From the NCBI GenBank assembly GCA_022385755.1, contig MU278355.1:500974-564973 (forward strand): DNA of 64,000 nt, read 5' to 3'. A program made the translations under genes and the position numbers. Source of the DNA: Trametopsis cervina. Its lineage: Eukaryota > Basidiomycota > Agaricomycetes > Polyporales > Irpicaceae. Shown piece after piece: positions 1-13,100 of this stretch. Positions within the stretch are counted from its first letter, which is position 1. Every line of letters begins with the position of its first letter. The notes below the pieces were generated by a model. The model saw only the letters and a list, made by a program, of their open reading frames with translations, did no database searches and was not told where the DNA came from.

Positions 1-1
1 A

Positions 2-109
2 GAACAACGTGTGTTCGAAGAGGCCACAGCACAACGTATCACAGCCACACGACAATCAGCCGCTTTCGATAACCTAAAGCGTGGCCGTAGACCAGCCGCA
101 TACCCTTGA
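2..109 (+). CDS. C-terminal end of an unidentified protein (partial)
   Basis: An open frame enters from the left edge and ends at TGA 107-109, encoding 35 charged residues rich in Arg, Ala and Gln (ends RGRRPAAYP). It looks like the final exon of a plus-strand gene lying mainly outside the window and converging on CCT8. No family can be recognised from so short a tail. Chance openness over 108 bases is possible, so this is a modest-confidence call. Confidence 0.4.
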   Translation, partial: EQRVFEEATAQRITATRQSAAFDNLKRGRRPAAYP

Positions 110-277
110 ATGATGTCAGAGTCGTGAGGACAGGGTCCATGTCGTGTCAGCTGTGATGTTCTCGTGGGAGTATGGTTGTAGTTTGCCCTGAAATCGTGGG
201 CTCTGTGATATTAGGCCACGCGCAACCGATGCATTTCTACTATGAATACAGAAGTTTATGTAGCACATTCATGCTGG

Positions 278-2357
278 TCAGTCATCCTCATCCCAGTTAC
301 CTGCCTGCTGGGGTATTTTAGGTCCGCCGGCAGGTTTGCTCATGATGATGCTGTCTACGCTCAGGACCGAGACCGCTGCATCCGTGGCCAGTCGGATCGC
401 CCAAGACTTCGCTGCCAAAGAGTCCCAGATCTTGTGTTCCGACGCGTTGAGCGTGCCATCATTGTCCTCCTGCACCAAGATAAGTGTCACGTCATGTCAT
501 ACAACATATGACATAAAGAAGAGAATATTCTTACCTCAACGTCTACACCCCAAGCTTCACCACCGCTTTGCTCATGCTTTGCCCAGAGTCGGCTGACAAT
601 TTCGTTGCCCTCCGCGCCGCCCAATGCATTCTCAGCAAGGGTTCTCGGTACAACCTCGAGAGCAGTCGCGAAGCGTCGGACGGCATGCTGCGAAAGACCC
701 TTCAAGCCAGCACCATAGGTTTCGATCCGCTTAGCCAACTCCAGCTCTGTTGCTCCGGCGCCGGGGACCAACCGAGGATCCTTCAGGAGAGCTTTAATCA
801 CATTGACACCATCGTCAATCGCGCGCTCCAAATCGTCCAGACGGTTAGTAGTAGCACCACGGAGTACGATGGTGGCAGTCCGTGTCTTCTCCGCGGTCTT
901 GTCTGTTGAATCAAAGCCTTCATCGCCTTCGACCAACTGACGAATGACTGTGACGCGATCGCCACCAATCTCGATCGCCTCGAAGACATCGACCTGACCC
1001 GCCTCCTCTGGCGTAGGTGCGCCCATTCGTGCGAGGGGAGTGGCATTGACTACACGGCATAGACGGCGCAGCTCGAATTTGGAGAGAACTTTCAATACGG
1101 CGATGTCCATCCTGTTAAGGTAGTGCAAGGCCAGTTCGCCGATAGTCGATCCAGCGATGATAACCCTTACGCCGGAATCAGCGATCTCTTGGAAAATCTA
1201 TAACAAAGGATCATCAGTAATGATAACACAGACGAGAAGTCAAAGCTCGCAGACTTTTTCGAGATGTTTCTCCTCTCCGGAAGTGAAGTTGAGCATCTCG
1301 TCGGCATTTTTGATAAGAACCGTTCCCTTCGTTTCGGTCTGCGCAATATCCAGACCGCACGTGAAGACTGCAACCTTTGCCTTGTGTACGCGCTTCACCA
1401 TGCCTGATTTCAAAGTCAGTGGCAAACCACATAACCTTGGAAATTCTCACCTTCCGGCTCACGACCGAATACCATGCCGCGGACTACTTTGCTGCCAGAC
1501 AAACTGCCGCCCATAATCTTAACCACGCGGACGTTGTCGACGTTGAAGTTTTTAGGGTTTGGGGGCATGACAGCCAAAGAAGCCTCTGCTACCAGCGATG
1601 CGAGCGTGTCTTCTAGCCCATATTGCTTAGAGGCGATGGAAGGCTTGAGCGCAGCTGCGAGCGTTTCCTGGGTGAGGGGACTCGGCAACGATGTGCTCGA
1701 CAGCTCTAAACATTCCCATTAACGAGTGCAGCATGGCAGATTTGTTTGAGCATACGTACTCTCCAGTTCCTCCAGAGCTTTCTTGCACGCGAGCTCGTAA
1801 CCACGGATGACTTCACTCGGATGAAGCCCCATAATCAGAAGGTGTTCGGCCTTCTTCAACAACTCTCCCGCGATGATAAGCACGGCGTTCGTCGCGTCTC
1901 CCATCTACGTTTCTGTGAGCTGACATAGCAATACAAGCATAATCGGATAGTCTAGACGCACCTCGGATTCCTGTGCTTGCGACGCCATGACGAGCAGCTT
2001 TGCAGCGGGATGCACGACCTCTACTTCTCGTATTATTGTCGCAGCATCCGACGTCACGAATAATTTGCCCAGATGATTGATCAAGAGCTTATTGCGACCT
2101 GTGATAGTTCTGTCAAAACCTCTTTCATCTACAAACATACGACACACGTACCGTTAGGACCAAAACTTGTCCTGACGAGATCCGATAGTTCTGCAACTGC
2201 CTGGATGTTTCGCAGGATGGCATCTTCAAGACCTTGCAGATGCTGCACGGTCACGCTAATTTAGTGTCGCGTTTTCGCAGTCTCGCAGATCCATGCGTAC
2301 CTTGTAGCCATCCTTGAACAGCTGTATATTACTTGCTTTTGGTACCTTTAAAGACAT
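278..2357 (-). CDS. CCT8: T-complex protein 1 subunit theta (CCT8)
   Basis: Theta subunit of the cytosolic chaperonin TRiC/CCT, the ATP-driven double ring that folds actin, tubulin and WD40 proteins. The start ATG at 2357 gives MSLKVPKASNIQLFKDGYK, the standard theta N-terminus. The next exons carry the ATP-site segments RTSFGPNG, NHLGKLFVTSDAATI and MGDATNAVLIIAGELL. The apical/intermediate part includes VPRTLAENALGG near 640-670, and the C-terminus has IIMSKPAGGPK before an acidic end (stop at 278). At least six introns are needed, for example one joining GVDVE to EDNDG near 480-540. Length and order match the roughly 550-residue family. Expression is probably constitutive; nothing regulatory is obvious in the 271 bases upstream. 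The identification is secure; some internal exon edges are approximate. Confidence 0.95.
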
Positions 2358-2628
2358 GTTTTGACGCGAATCACAGCGTCTGAATGTAAGATATGCACAA
2401 GGAAGGCGAGGTCAAGCGTGAAGCCAATGCTTCAGCGACTTTCGAGGGCGTTTTGATCACATTTCCTTTTACGAAGGAGCCCACGTGGAATTAGACGCCA
2501 ATAATCTGAGTATAAGTATCGACGGAGAATTGAACAGACGTATTATACGAGAATTGGGCTATAACAGTAAGTACAAGTCTGAGAAACCCATTGTCCACGG
2601 TCTCTCAAATACAGATAAAGCATGATAA

Positions 2629-5600
2629 TTAAACAGAGAACTTGGTCCAAACCTCCGCTAAACCTACACCCCACTTCGTCAAGATTGCCCACATCGGGAG
2701 GAAGCTCAACGCCTCCTCGTAGGCAGGAATCTGTGCGCTGATATCCGCATGAGGGCTTCCAGCGGTACCGCTTGCATACTCAGCCCAGTTGCATCCTATA
2801 CGACCCTCCATCTGGGACCCAGGGCTCGCGCCTCCCCAAGTTGCCTCAACCGCGAATTCCTTGCCCCATGTCCTACTCCAGAGCAAGATGGTGTTTAGTC
2901 CTCCCTCCGGGGCTTCGTAGCCAGGCTGTACTCTTGCGCCAGACCCTAGGACCTCGAACGACGTGATAGGCTTGCTGAATGAAATGAAACAACTGCGCGT
3001 GTTGACTCCTTGGATGATAAATCTTGCAGTAGTGTCATTCAGCCGCACTGTCTTTGCAGAGAACCAATTGGAGACGTTGGCGGAAGTGAAATTGGACAGA
3101 GACAAAGATCCACCAGGAGATGGTATCAAGTCCGACTGCCAGCTGCAGGCCGATAGACCCGGCAACACGCCTTTGCTGGTCTCGCAAGTGACGTTTTTGC
3201 CGAACGCAGAAGGAAGCTCCGGAATGAGCATTCTATCGGTGTATGCGCTGACTCCAGTGAGCTTCGTGACCGCACGTGCTGTGTAGGCAGGGATTGAAGG
3301 TCTAGTTCGGCCATCTGCAGAGGTTGAAACGGTGCTCGCCGGCGACAATTCTACGCTTTGCTGGAAGAATACTTTCAATGGAGCCTCCGGCGTGAAGGGG
3401 AAGGCAGTCCAGGATACCACTAGTGAAGCAATAAGAACCACAAGCGCAGCCAGATAAACGAGGCGATGGATGTTGTGAGCGAAGGGTGCAGCCTGAATGA
3501 AGATGAGAAGCGACATCGCTGAGAGGAAGCCATACACTGAAGCTGCATCAGCACAATGTGACCCTGAACACAAATAAATAAGAGCGTACCGACAACTGGG
3601 GAGCTTCCATCCGCCAAAGTATTTCGGAGGGAATGCATGACCTGGACATCAATCTGGAATAGCAAGAGAGTAGGAGCGGGAATGAGCATAAGCATCTGGA
3701 ATATCCACCATCCCGACTCCTCATATTTGGCATGAATCCCTTTCGTGCCGTCCACTGGGACCACGTCATTGTCGATTCCAACGACATACTCGCGCCCTCC
3801 AACCGAGTGCCGCCTCTGCTGCTGCATCAAAGGCGTGATTTCAGTTGGTTCCGTCTCCACAGGTTCCGAATCTCCGCCGTCTTCCAATCCATTTTCGCCA
3901 AGTACAGGGGCTTCATAACGCACTCCGCCCACGAAACGATGTCCGACATTTTGTCTTTCTTCTCGAGGCTCGCCGACAAAGTCCAATTCGCCAGGGCCAC
4001 GATGCTTGCCAGTTGAGCGCGCCCTGACTACGGCTTCTGACAAAGCAAGTACTGCAGCGAGCCAAGCTGCGACGTTCCACACCGTAATCAGGTATACACC
4101 ATGGACGTCGAAGTTGTTCAGAAGGACCGTGGCGACAACCAACAGGATCCACGAAAGCAGATAGATTTCCAGGATGATTGCGAACTTCTGCGAGGATGGT
4201 GGCGAAGGCCATAGCCAAGAGAAGAACTTCAGAGACGATCCCAGAGCCAGGAATGTGGTCGCAAGTGTGGCTGTAAGGACAAGCGATGGGTGCGCATAGA
4301 TCGTCTGCAGGAAAGTGCAGCTAAATCAGAGTAATCCTTGAAAACAATAATGAACTTACGAATGGATTGAGTTTTACAAATCCAGCGATTATACCGGCGT
4401 GAACTCCTATCGTGATCAAGAGGGAAATCCAGAATCGTCCCCATCCCAACACGGTAGAAAGTGTTTTTGTGATTTTCGACCAGTGGTTTGTTGGTTCTGA
4501 AGCATCAATAACTACAGTGGAGTGTGAGCAGTGAAATATGCATATATCCTGACAGTATTTACCAAGGTGCTCTCTGGCCAGAGTCAATAGCCAGGCCAGC
4601 ATACCAATTACGACCACAGGGCCAACGATCAAAAATGTGACGTGCAGGGCAAACAATGCTTGTGCAGAGAGAGTCACCATCACACGTCCTAGAACTGTAA
4701 AAAAAATTGTCAGACCAACAGAAAACGTTCAAAATATGGGCTGCTTACTGTCAAAGTACACCCCGGGCTCGTCGCCGCCTTCGATCGCGTCGTCATTCAA
4801 TAATGCAAGGCCAGCACCACGCGCAGTTTCCATCAGCGACCAAAGCGACCTGCGGGCTTCATTGAGCCCCATGCCCGGTATTGAATCGAATTTCGTGTGG
4901 TAGAACGCGCGATTCTTGTAGAAGGCAAAGTCGAGACCATCCATACCCTTCTTTTCTCCTGGATCAAACAATGTCAGAAGTTGTGCGCGCATGGTGGGTA
5001 GAATATGTTGCAACCTTTGATCCCTTTTGCGAACACCTCGTAGTCTGTCCGGCTTCGGACAATACCCAATGAAAAGGCGTCGGCAGAGATCGCATTCCCA
5101 TGAGGACGCCGTACCCCATTTGCGGTGAACGAGCGCGCTGTGTTGAGAGACGTTGAACGGAAAAGTACAGGCCGCCTACCATTAAACTGCGCTCAGCGGT
5201 CACATATAGTATAGTTCACATCGGTACTCACCCGCCTGCAGCGGCACCCTCGAAGTTGAAGAATGTCGACGTCAAATTTGACCAAGGGTGTTCGAAGTAC
5301 ATATGCACTCCGTTAAGACCATCTTCTTCTCCATTGTTGAACAAGAAGACGGCGGTGCGGCGCGGTCGTTGGTCTGGATGTGCAAGGTACTTGGCCATCT
5401 GTATTAAAGTCACAACAGACATGCCGTTGTCCGTTGCACCCGGTGCTGTAGATACAGAGTCGTAGTGTGCCGAGAAGACGACACCATCAGGCTCTCCTGT
5501 TGGCGCATCCGTTCCGTCAATCTTCACCAGTATATTGGTTCCCTCGTAGTACGTTGCAAGGCCTGGAAGCGATGATGACGGGTTGGTAGAATACGTCGCA

Positions 5601-5958
5601 TTGGAAGTGAAGTCTTCTGACAAATGTGTGTAATCGCTTGAGTTGACTATGGGCCTGAGGCGGTGAAGTATATAGTCGTGAACAGCATCGTTGGCGTGCG
5701 ACGTTACTGGACGTGGCCGAGCAGTGATCTATACGGGTTAGTCCGCATGAAAATGAGGAACACCGGTAGGAAACTCACAGCGTGTAGATCATTGTATGCC
5801 TCACATAGGTCGAGCCCTCGCTGATTCTTTGGAACTCCAGGGGTTTCGTCTGTCACTAGGACAGATGTAAAGACGGCGGCGTAAAGCAAGAACACCAACA
5901 CAGAGACTGGGACGGGATGGAACTTGAACGGAGCTGTTATCCAGCCCTTGAGCTCCAT
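2629..5958 (-). CDS. PFF1: Vacuolar membrane M28 metalloprotease (PFF1-like)
   Basis: Zinc aminopeptidase-type protease of family M28 embedded in the vacuolar membrane, orthologous in layout to yeast YBR074w/Pff1. The start ATG at 5958 is followed by a signal-anchor (PVSVLVFLLYAAVFTSVLV). The M28 domain shows the metal and catalytic residues AHYDS, APGATDNG, NNGEEDGLNG and FEGAAAGG between about 5230 and 5500. Downstream exons (about 3400-4690) encode several hydrophobic membrane spans with an acidic, Arg-rich cytosolic loop near 3780-4000. The last exon (2629-3573) encodes the luminal C-terminal domain with several N-glycosylation sequons. Many introns interrupt the gene. It starts head-to-head with the small gene at 6454, sharing about 495 bases of promoter. 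Substrates are unknown for the family. Confidence in the family is high. Confidence 0.92.
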
Positions 5959-6453
5959 GAGGGGCTGCTTGAATCTTGAGTGTGTTCACTCGAAGGACTG
6001 CCTAAGTAGATGGAATGCGGGTACAAGGAGGTCTGTCAGTCCTGTCGATGATTTACAGCCGTGCCACAGCAGGCATGCCTGAGTGATATCATAGGGCGGG
6101 CCGCCATGAGCCTCGAGCTTGAGTACACGAACCAAGTCGGCGCAGCCCCTCAGACTTGTATATGGACATAGAAGAATCGTGTCAAAGGTGTCACCTGGTA
6201 TGGTCGCAAACAGCATAGACATTATAGCCAAAGTAGCCCTGAAGAGCAGAAAACATGAGGGGACTTGAGTTACGTAAGCAGGAGTGAGGAACGTATCCGA
6301 GTTCGGATGTCGGTCCTTCGCTAACTTCGATGACTTGAATTAGGTGGGCACATAATTGGATCTTTCATAATAGTCTCATGTCGTCTCTCTGAACATTCTT
6401 ATAAGTCTGCAGCAACGACGAAACCTCCTCGAATTCCGCTACACCCCTTCACC
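5959..6453. other. Divergent intergenic region between PFF1-like gene and the 109-residue gene
   Basis: About 495 bases between two divergently read start codons. It should hold both promoters. No canonical TATA box, repeat or RNA gene could be supported by eye. Confidence 0.5.
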
Positions 6454-6783
6454 ATGTCTAACACGTCTCCGAAAACCCAGCTGGAGTCCTCCCAGCCCAT
6501 ACCTCCAACACAAGGGAACGGCCTACAGGATGACATCGCCCTACTTGCCTCCCTTCTCGCCGCTGAGCCCAACTCAGATGAGATCGACGAGACACATATA
6601 TCAGAGCTGCTCCGAAGACTGGACGCTGCAAATGGTGTTGCATCAGGAGTTGAGACACGGCTGGATGATATCTTGAGTAATCTGGATGGGCTGCTGGGGA
6701 AGCTGGAGGAGGAAGCTGGGGGCGCTACCATCACTGAGAAGAAAGAGGAGGGGGCAACGGATGCGAAGGAGGGAGAGAAGTGA
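6454..6783 (+). CDS. Small acidic helical protein, function unknown
   Basis: Single-exon frame of 109 residues, ATG at 6454 and TGA at 6781-6783. The N-terminal 20 residues are polar. Residues about 25-90 are acidic and look fully helical with Leu/Ile heptad spacing (DDIALLASLL, THISELLRRLD, LDDILSNLDGLLGKLEEE), suggesting a short coiled coil. The C-terminus is a Lys/Glu-rich tail (EKKEEGATDAKEGEK). There is no signal peptide or membrane span. I do not recognise the family. The coding quality (charged helix, clean start, promoter shared divergently with the vacuolar protease) argues that it is a real gene, possibly a subunit of a larger helical complex, but that is inference. Confidence 0.7.
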   Translation: MSNTSPKTQLESSQPIPPTQGNGLQDDIALLASLLAAEPNSDEIDETHISELLRRLDAANGVASGVETRLDDILSNLDGLLGKLEEEAGGATITEKKEEGATDAKEGEK

Positions 6784-7188
6784 AGATAGATTTCAACTTC
6801 CCGAATCAATAATATGTAGGTGGCCTCTCTACGGCGGAGCGGAAAGCCCCCTCTGTACTATGAGCAACATATCGCATTAACATTAAGGTCCGTTCAAATA
6901 CAACCTGAAGGTCACGAAAATCTATACTACTTTCGCGAGGTGCTCTACGACCGGGAGAGACATATCGAACTACACTACTGATATTATGCAAAGAGGTCCA
7001 TAGGTGTCCTCTACTCTTAAGCTAACTCGACAGGAGCGCGAACCCAGTATTACACGCCACAGGTATGAGCACAAGACTGTGACGGAAGATTGTCCAAGTG
7101 AGTGTAAGTCCATGTGACAGAGCACAGTACATCCAAAAGCATGCAGGAACGAGTGTGGGGGTGCAAATGAAGAAAGGGGAAATGATGC
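6784..7188. other. Convergent intergenic region
   Basis: About 405 bases between the stop of the small plus-strand gene and the stop of the RhoGAP gene. It should contain both 3' untranslated regions. No coding, repeat or RNA signal was supported. Confidence 0.5.
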
Positions 7189-10100
7189 TTAGGCAGATGG
7201 AATAGGAATGGAGAAATCCAGGGGGCTAGAGACTTCGAAGTCTAAGACGGGAGGGTTAGGAGCAACGACCGTTTGTCCCAAATCTTCATCGTCGCCGGAC
7301 GACTCATGTCCTGCAGAGAGCATCTCAGCTTCGTCTTCATCCTCCTCTGGGATTGGGGCGTCATAATGTTCATATTCCTCTTCTTCCTCATCCGAATCGC
7401 CATCCTGGTCTGCCTGATCAGGCTCAACATCATTAAAGATGATATGAGACTGTAAGAACGATGATTCGTCAGGGTCAGCAACAGTGAGTGATCAAGGGCA
7501 CTTACATGGGTGACAAGCATCTTCGTCGCGCGGTGAGCAGCAGCCATGTTAGCGAAGAAGAACCCGACATCATCGTCCGCGGAACGAAGGATATTCGGGC
7601 TGAAGACTGTGGACAGGGACTCCGCAGTCATTTGATTGTTCTCCTCGAAATCAGTGACCCTAAGACGATGTTAGCATGCGCTATTCAGCGATGTAGTTTT
7701 CATAAGACCCACTTGTCCAAATGCTCTATGAGACGCTTCAGCAGATCGAAATATATGCGGGGTAAATCGTGCACAACACGACGCATGTTGGCAAGCTTTG
7801 TGTCCAGATCAATATCGTTTTGATCTTCGTACTTATTTCAGCACAAGAGCTTAGATGGGATGTATATGCGAGTTACTTACTGGCAGCGCTCATCAGTCTA
7901 ACGTGCGCGGGATCCGGGAACATTCCTCCAGGAAGGACTCTGAACCACGTCTTCAGAAGATCACACACAGTATTGATGTCGGTGTAAGAAGTGATCGGCC
8001 ATTCGCCTGTAGGGTGTAAATCAAACGGCGGGGAGGATACGTTAGAATTGTCATTACCTCGATTGAGAGCATCCTTCAGGTTGTTAACTTCAGAATGTGC
8101 GCCCGCCAGTCGATCTACGGGTTGTATATGTATCAGCATTCTTTCGTGAAGCTGAGAATCACTCACAGATTCCGATTTCGGTCAGACCACGGCTCTCAAC
8201 TTCGTGAATCAAACGCTCCACTACTTGAGGAATGGTACCAGGTGCGATAGAATCATCAGGTGATTCTCTAAGGAGAAGAGTCTCGAGATCGACGCCAAAT
8301 ACTAGACATGATAATTGTCAGTGATTACCCATTCAATGGCATTATGTGCTATCATACCTGCACGCGGATCACGTGGAGCTGACCCCGCCGAGAATAGATG
8401 GTCTGAAGCTTGCACCTTGGAGTTGTGACCCAGATAAGTGAGTCGCCGTTTAGCAGCCATCTTAGAGACCCGTTCAATAGTCTCGATCCATCTCTTCATA
8501 TCAGCTTTGTCGAGCGCCTGAAGTAGATAATGGCCGCCGTCCTCGGTCTCGAGTTGGAAAGTGAAAGAGCGTTCATGATTGATGAATTGAGATACGCGAG
8601 CATCAACGACATTCACTACCATGGCGGGTTTGTGCGCAGGTGAGAAGTCCAGCTCGGCCGGCGTCCGTCTGATCGTAGGCGAAAGCGTCTCGGAAGAAAA
8701 TGCGCTCGATATAGGCCGCATGAAATGAAGGAACGCAGAGGACACGCTCTTCTTGTTGCGATGCTGTTTGGGTGGTGGTGCGTATGGACGACGCGTCTGC
8801 ATAGCCTTATTGAGATACTCCTCCCGCTTATCTTGCCTGTGCTGCTCCTGCCTCTTCTCTCGCGAGAGTTTGTCACGAAGTGATCGGTCCCGCTTGTTCT
8901 TCTCCTGTTGCACGGCGACGAGAGATGCAAACGGGCGGGGTTGTTTCCGGGTGAGGGCAGCGGAACTCTGTGATACTTCCCGGTAGGCATCCTCACGAAT
9001 GAGGCGTAAGTCGAACGTGACTTCATTCAGGTCTGCCTCAATCCGATTCAACCTATCAAAGTCTCGTCGGCTAATCTCTCGATGGCGGCTCCGTCGTGAT
9101 GATCCAGTTGACGATGAGCTCGTCAGTAGTCCATGTAGAGATCTGTTTCCAGTAAGCAAATGGAGAACGACAACAAAGTTAGACGTACCGCCGCTTATCC
9201 AAGTTCACTAGGCTAAGGCCATCTTGGTCTAAGACGTCAGGTAAACTGATGATCTCGACAATTCTCTCAAGTAGCCAACCCATATCCACAGTCAAAGGGT
9301 CCTTGAGGACAGAATTGGTGATAGCAGGTTTGGCTAGCAATGCCAGTAATGTTTCACATGTCGTTCCGCGGGTGCCTGCGATTGATTGCCATGCGCGGTG
9401 ATACATGCGACTTTCCGCACCGACCACTGCAGAGACGAGAACAGATTCAACGAATGACCTTATGCAAGGCCGTTCTGCGAATGGTATGTCTGTGATCGTG
9501 TGTTCTGCGTTCCGAAGTCGGCAGACTTCTATCGCCTGCAAGATCAATTCCATTCTTCTTTGCCTTGAAACGAGGCCTAGTTTCTGGGCAACAAGCTTGG
9601 ATACAACCCATTTGCGCAGAATCAAGAAGGCTCGAATACATCCGCGGACGGAAGGAGGCAGAAGTCGATAAACGGAGTCTTGTCCTAGTTCTGATATCAT
9701 GGAAGATGGCTCGACGTCTTGCAAGTAAGAATGAATGGATTGGATTTCAACTTCATCGGAAATAGCGTTGGGCTCATGAGCAGCGAACCATCCAGTTCGA
9801 TCGGCGGATTGTACTTCCAGGATGTCGGCAGTGACAAACAGATCCTACGTAATCCGTCAAGACCATCACCGGTATTGTCAATATCCTCCTCACCTCTTGA
9901 GTTACATTCCGGAACGTAGCCGCGGCCATGGCATCCATATTTCCAACGAGTTCTTCAGGTTCAATGTTATCGATATCCGGAGCATCAGGACCGTAGGACG
10001 TTGCCGATGGAACTTCAACAACGGGATCAGGAATAGCTTTCACGATAGGGCGCATAGTCTGAGTGATAAAAGAGGCTTGAACTGCTTTCCGGTTCTCGTT

Positions 10101-13100
10101 GATGAGGGTGAAACCGGCTTGGACATTAGCATCAGCAGCCAGAAGGGCAGGAGGCTCATGGTCGGGTTTGTGCCGGAAGAAGGTCATGAAGGAGGATAAC
10201 AGTTGTGGGTCATCCAATGCATCTTGAGCACCGCCGCCGTCATGTATCCAGCGGTTAAGAGTCTCCAAAACTTCTGAGCGAGCTCTGACGACACTAGCAA
10301 TCTCCGCGGAGGAGGGCGTTGGAGACTTGATCTGAGCGGACAGGTATTTCTTTCTCAACAGCTGTAACCGCACATCAAAACGTGACAGTGTGTAAATGAA
10401 CTTCGATGCCCACCTCAAAGAAAACATGCGGAGTAATGAAGCTGCGGAAAGTGCTCCACCATACTCGCGTAAAATCATTCATGTCAACACGAAGTTCCCT
10501 GGTCTTGTGATCGTTGAGCGGCATCTCCCCATTATCGTCGGCGACAGACACTGAGACGCCATGGAGGCCTTCTACTAAGACGGCAACAAGACGCTCCATA
10601 GTACCAGCCTTGATCACGACACGGATGGGACGCTCGGAGGGGGCATCTGCGGGCTCAAAGCTAGGCTTGTGGGACAATATTGGGAGGGAGCTACGCCGAA
10701 GTTTACTAGGCTTTCGTTCCAGACCCTTAGAACCTGGTTTTACGCGGACAGATGGGTTCCTGCTGATTGTCTTGTCAGTCGATGGAGTCCCGGGGGCATC
10801 CACTACCGAGCTGGGTGGCCTTGAAGGCGCCCTGGATGATGGCTGCGAGGATATGGGGTCTCCAGCTTGTACTAGTAACATAAGCTCCCCGTCATAAACA
10901 ACTATGACTGTTCCGCCCAAGTCAAACCCGCCAACACTATTTGCTTCAGCACTGCCACGTGCTTGAACATTCTGGGACAGAGCACGCTCGCGGATTTGTT
11001 GCAAATCTTGGAGTGTGATGCTAGAAGATGTGCTCTCTAGGCGGCCACGCTGAATGAGGGCCCTGTTTATGAATGAGACTGTCGGAAGAGGATCGGGAAA
11101 TAACAATGGAGTAAGGGGATGGAATGATTGTTGAGGGCGCGTCCAATAGTAGGGCTCGAACAAGCCCTTACGACGTGGCTCGGCAGCCAGCGACAGAGAC
11201 ATGAACTGATCAATACTAAACTAATTGTCAGCGCAAATCCATGGAGCTACTGAACGACATACCGTTTGAATTTAGAGGCGAGACCTGATGGCGTGCTGCC
11301 TTGTGAGGAGATCTTCTGCCACAGATTCCCAAGAACCTCGATATCATCTGGCTCCATTCCACTACTTTGGACGGGGATTCTAGGTGCAAGGGAGAAATCG
11401 CGTCGTAGGGCTTCGAAGGACCGCCAGGCTTCTTTAAGAGGGGCAACAGTCCATCCATCGCCATCCTGAGCCTGAGCGACTTCGAGAGCCTCCTTTATCT
11501 CTTTGATACGTGCGCCAGCCCAGGGAAGATGCTTGAGATCGCTCACGGACGCAGGTTCATTACCGTCGTGACGATATACCCACGATTGCACCAGCCGCAG
11601 CGCGTCGCTGTCAACCCGTTTCCACACTTTGTCCAGCCTAGCCAAGGGACGAGAGCAGAGCGCCGCAAAAATGGCTTGCCAGGAACATTCATCTCCGGTA
11701 CGGCGACAGATGTCGCCGATTCGCGCCCATGCCGAGATGACTTCAGAGCGGGAATGCACCCTTTGTGGGACAGCACGTTCGTCCATGGAGCGACCGTGCA
11801 ATGTGTGGTATTGGGCTGAGGAATGAGGAGTATCCGATATCAAGACTTGCAAAAGAACGAGTTTCGTGAGCCAATGCGGATGTTCATCACTACCAACAAA
11901 TATAGCCATCGTGGAATTGAGAGATGGCTGTTGAGCTGCCTCGGGCTCGGAGTCTATGTCGGGGGTAAGACACGCCGTGACTGGGAGGTTGCTCGGAACA
12001 TGTTGCAGAGCTTGCTGATTAAATACAAATAAACTCCGTGCAACCAACTGTGCATCTAGGCTAAGCAGTAGTTCTCGAGTGAGCCCACCGTTTTCAAGCG
12101 CAGCATGCCAAGGCTTCGTGGTCGATATTGGCAGTGGTGTAGGACGGTGGCGTTGCATAGTGGCTGTTGTGTCTCCTAGGGCGTTAAGAAGTGATGCCAT
12201 ACGGTCATTTCCCTCTGGTCGAGGAGAGAACGTGCCGATGTTGGGCGACTTCATGTTGTCCTCCAGCTGATCTGTATGAGCAACCTCTGGAGACCCTGAG
12301 AAGATGGCCTGCGTGGACGACGAAGCTGGTAGACCAGAAGCTCTCGAAGGCACAGTGAAGTTCGTTGGAAAATCCGGGATCACAGTTGCACGCCAGTCCT
12401 CCCATGCTGCAGGATCGGCGGGGTTGAGATAGAGGGTAAGATACTGCTCCACGAGCCAACTGACTTTCTGGCGTGCGCCTGTAGTATCGTTCGTACTATT
12501 GACGAGCATTGAACAACATCGTCGGAATTCGGTTTCGAACTGCAGCCTTCCAATGGTCGACGGCAGGGCAAATATCACAGTCGACGCATATGCTTGCCAT
12601 TGCGGTGAAGGGACAATATCTATGTCGTCTGTGTCGTCTCGGGTATCGGCAAATGCCGTGCCAAAAACGGCCTCGTGCAACAAGGCCTCAAAAGTGCCGC
12701 TTTCGATACCGTTGGCACCTACTACCAAGGCGGGGTGTGTGGTAGCTCCCCAGAAAGTCCGCTTTCGTCTGCCGTCATCCCTTTCCTTGCCTTTAGCACT
12801 GCGTGGTGTTCCGAGTAATTCTTCGTGTCCTTCATTCTCCACTTCTGCTACGTCCTCATCTTCTAGAACGACTACCAACTCTGTAGGAAACAGCTCTTTC
12901 ACCGCCGCAGTACGATCGCTAGGAGGTTTGTAGAAATACAGCTTTGACCCCTTCAATTCCAGCTTGAATGGCTTCCATCCTTTCGACAAGGTAAGACCTC
13001 CGGTCGTATAAGCTTGAGTTGCGCGAGAATTCAGAGCAGCAGGAGAGAAGTCAGTCAAACGGTTGATGAAACCAGAATGGTAAACTAGCTGCGAGGTCCG

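Noticed and set aside
12499..12933. Plus-strand 144-codon frame opposite the BEM2-like exon
   Set aside because: Ser-rich shadow of the real minus-strand coding exon.
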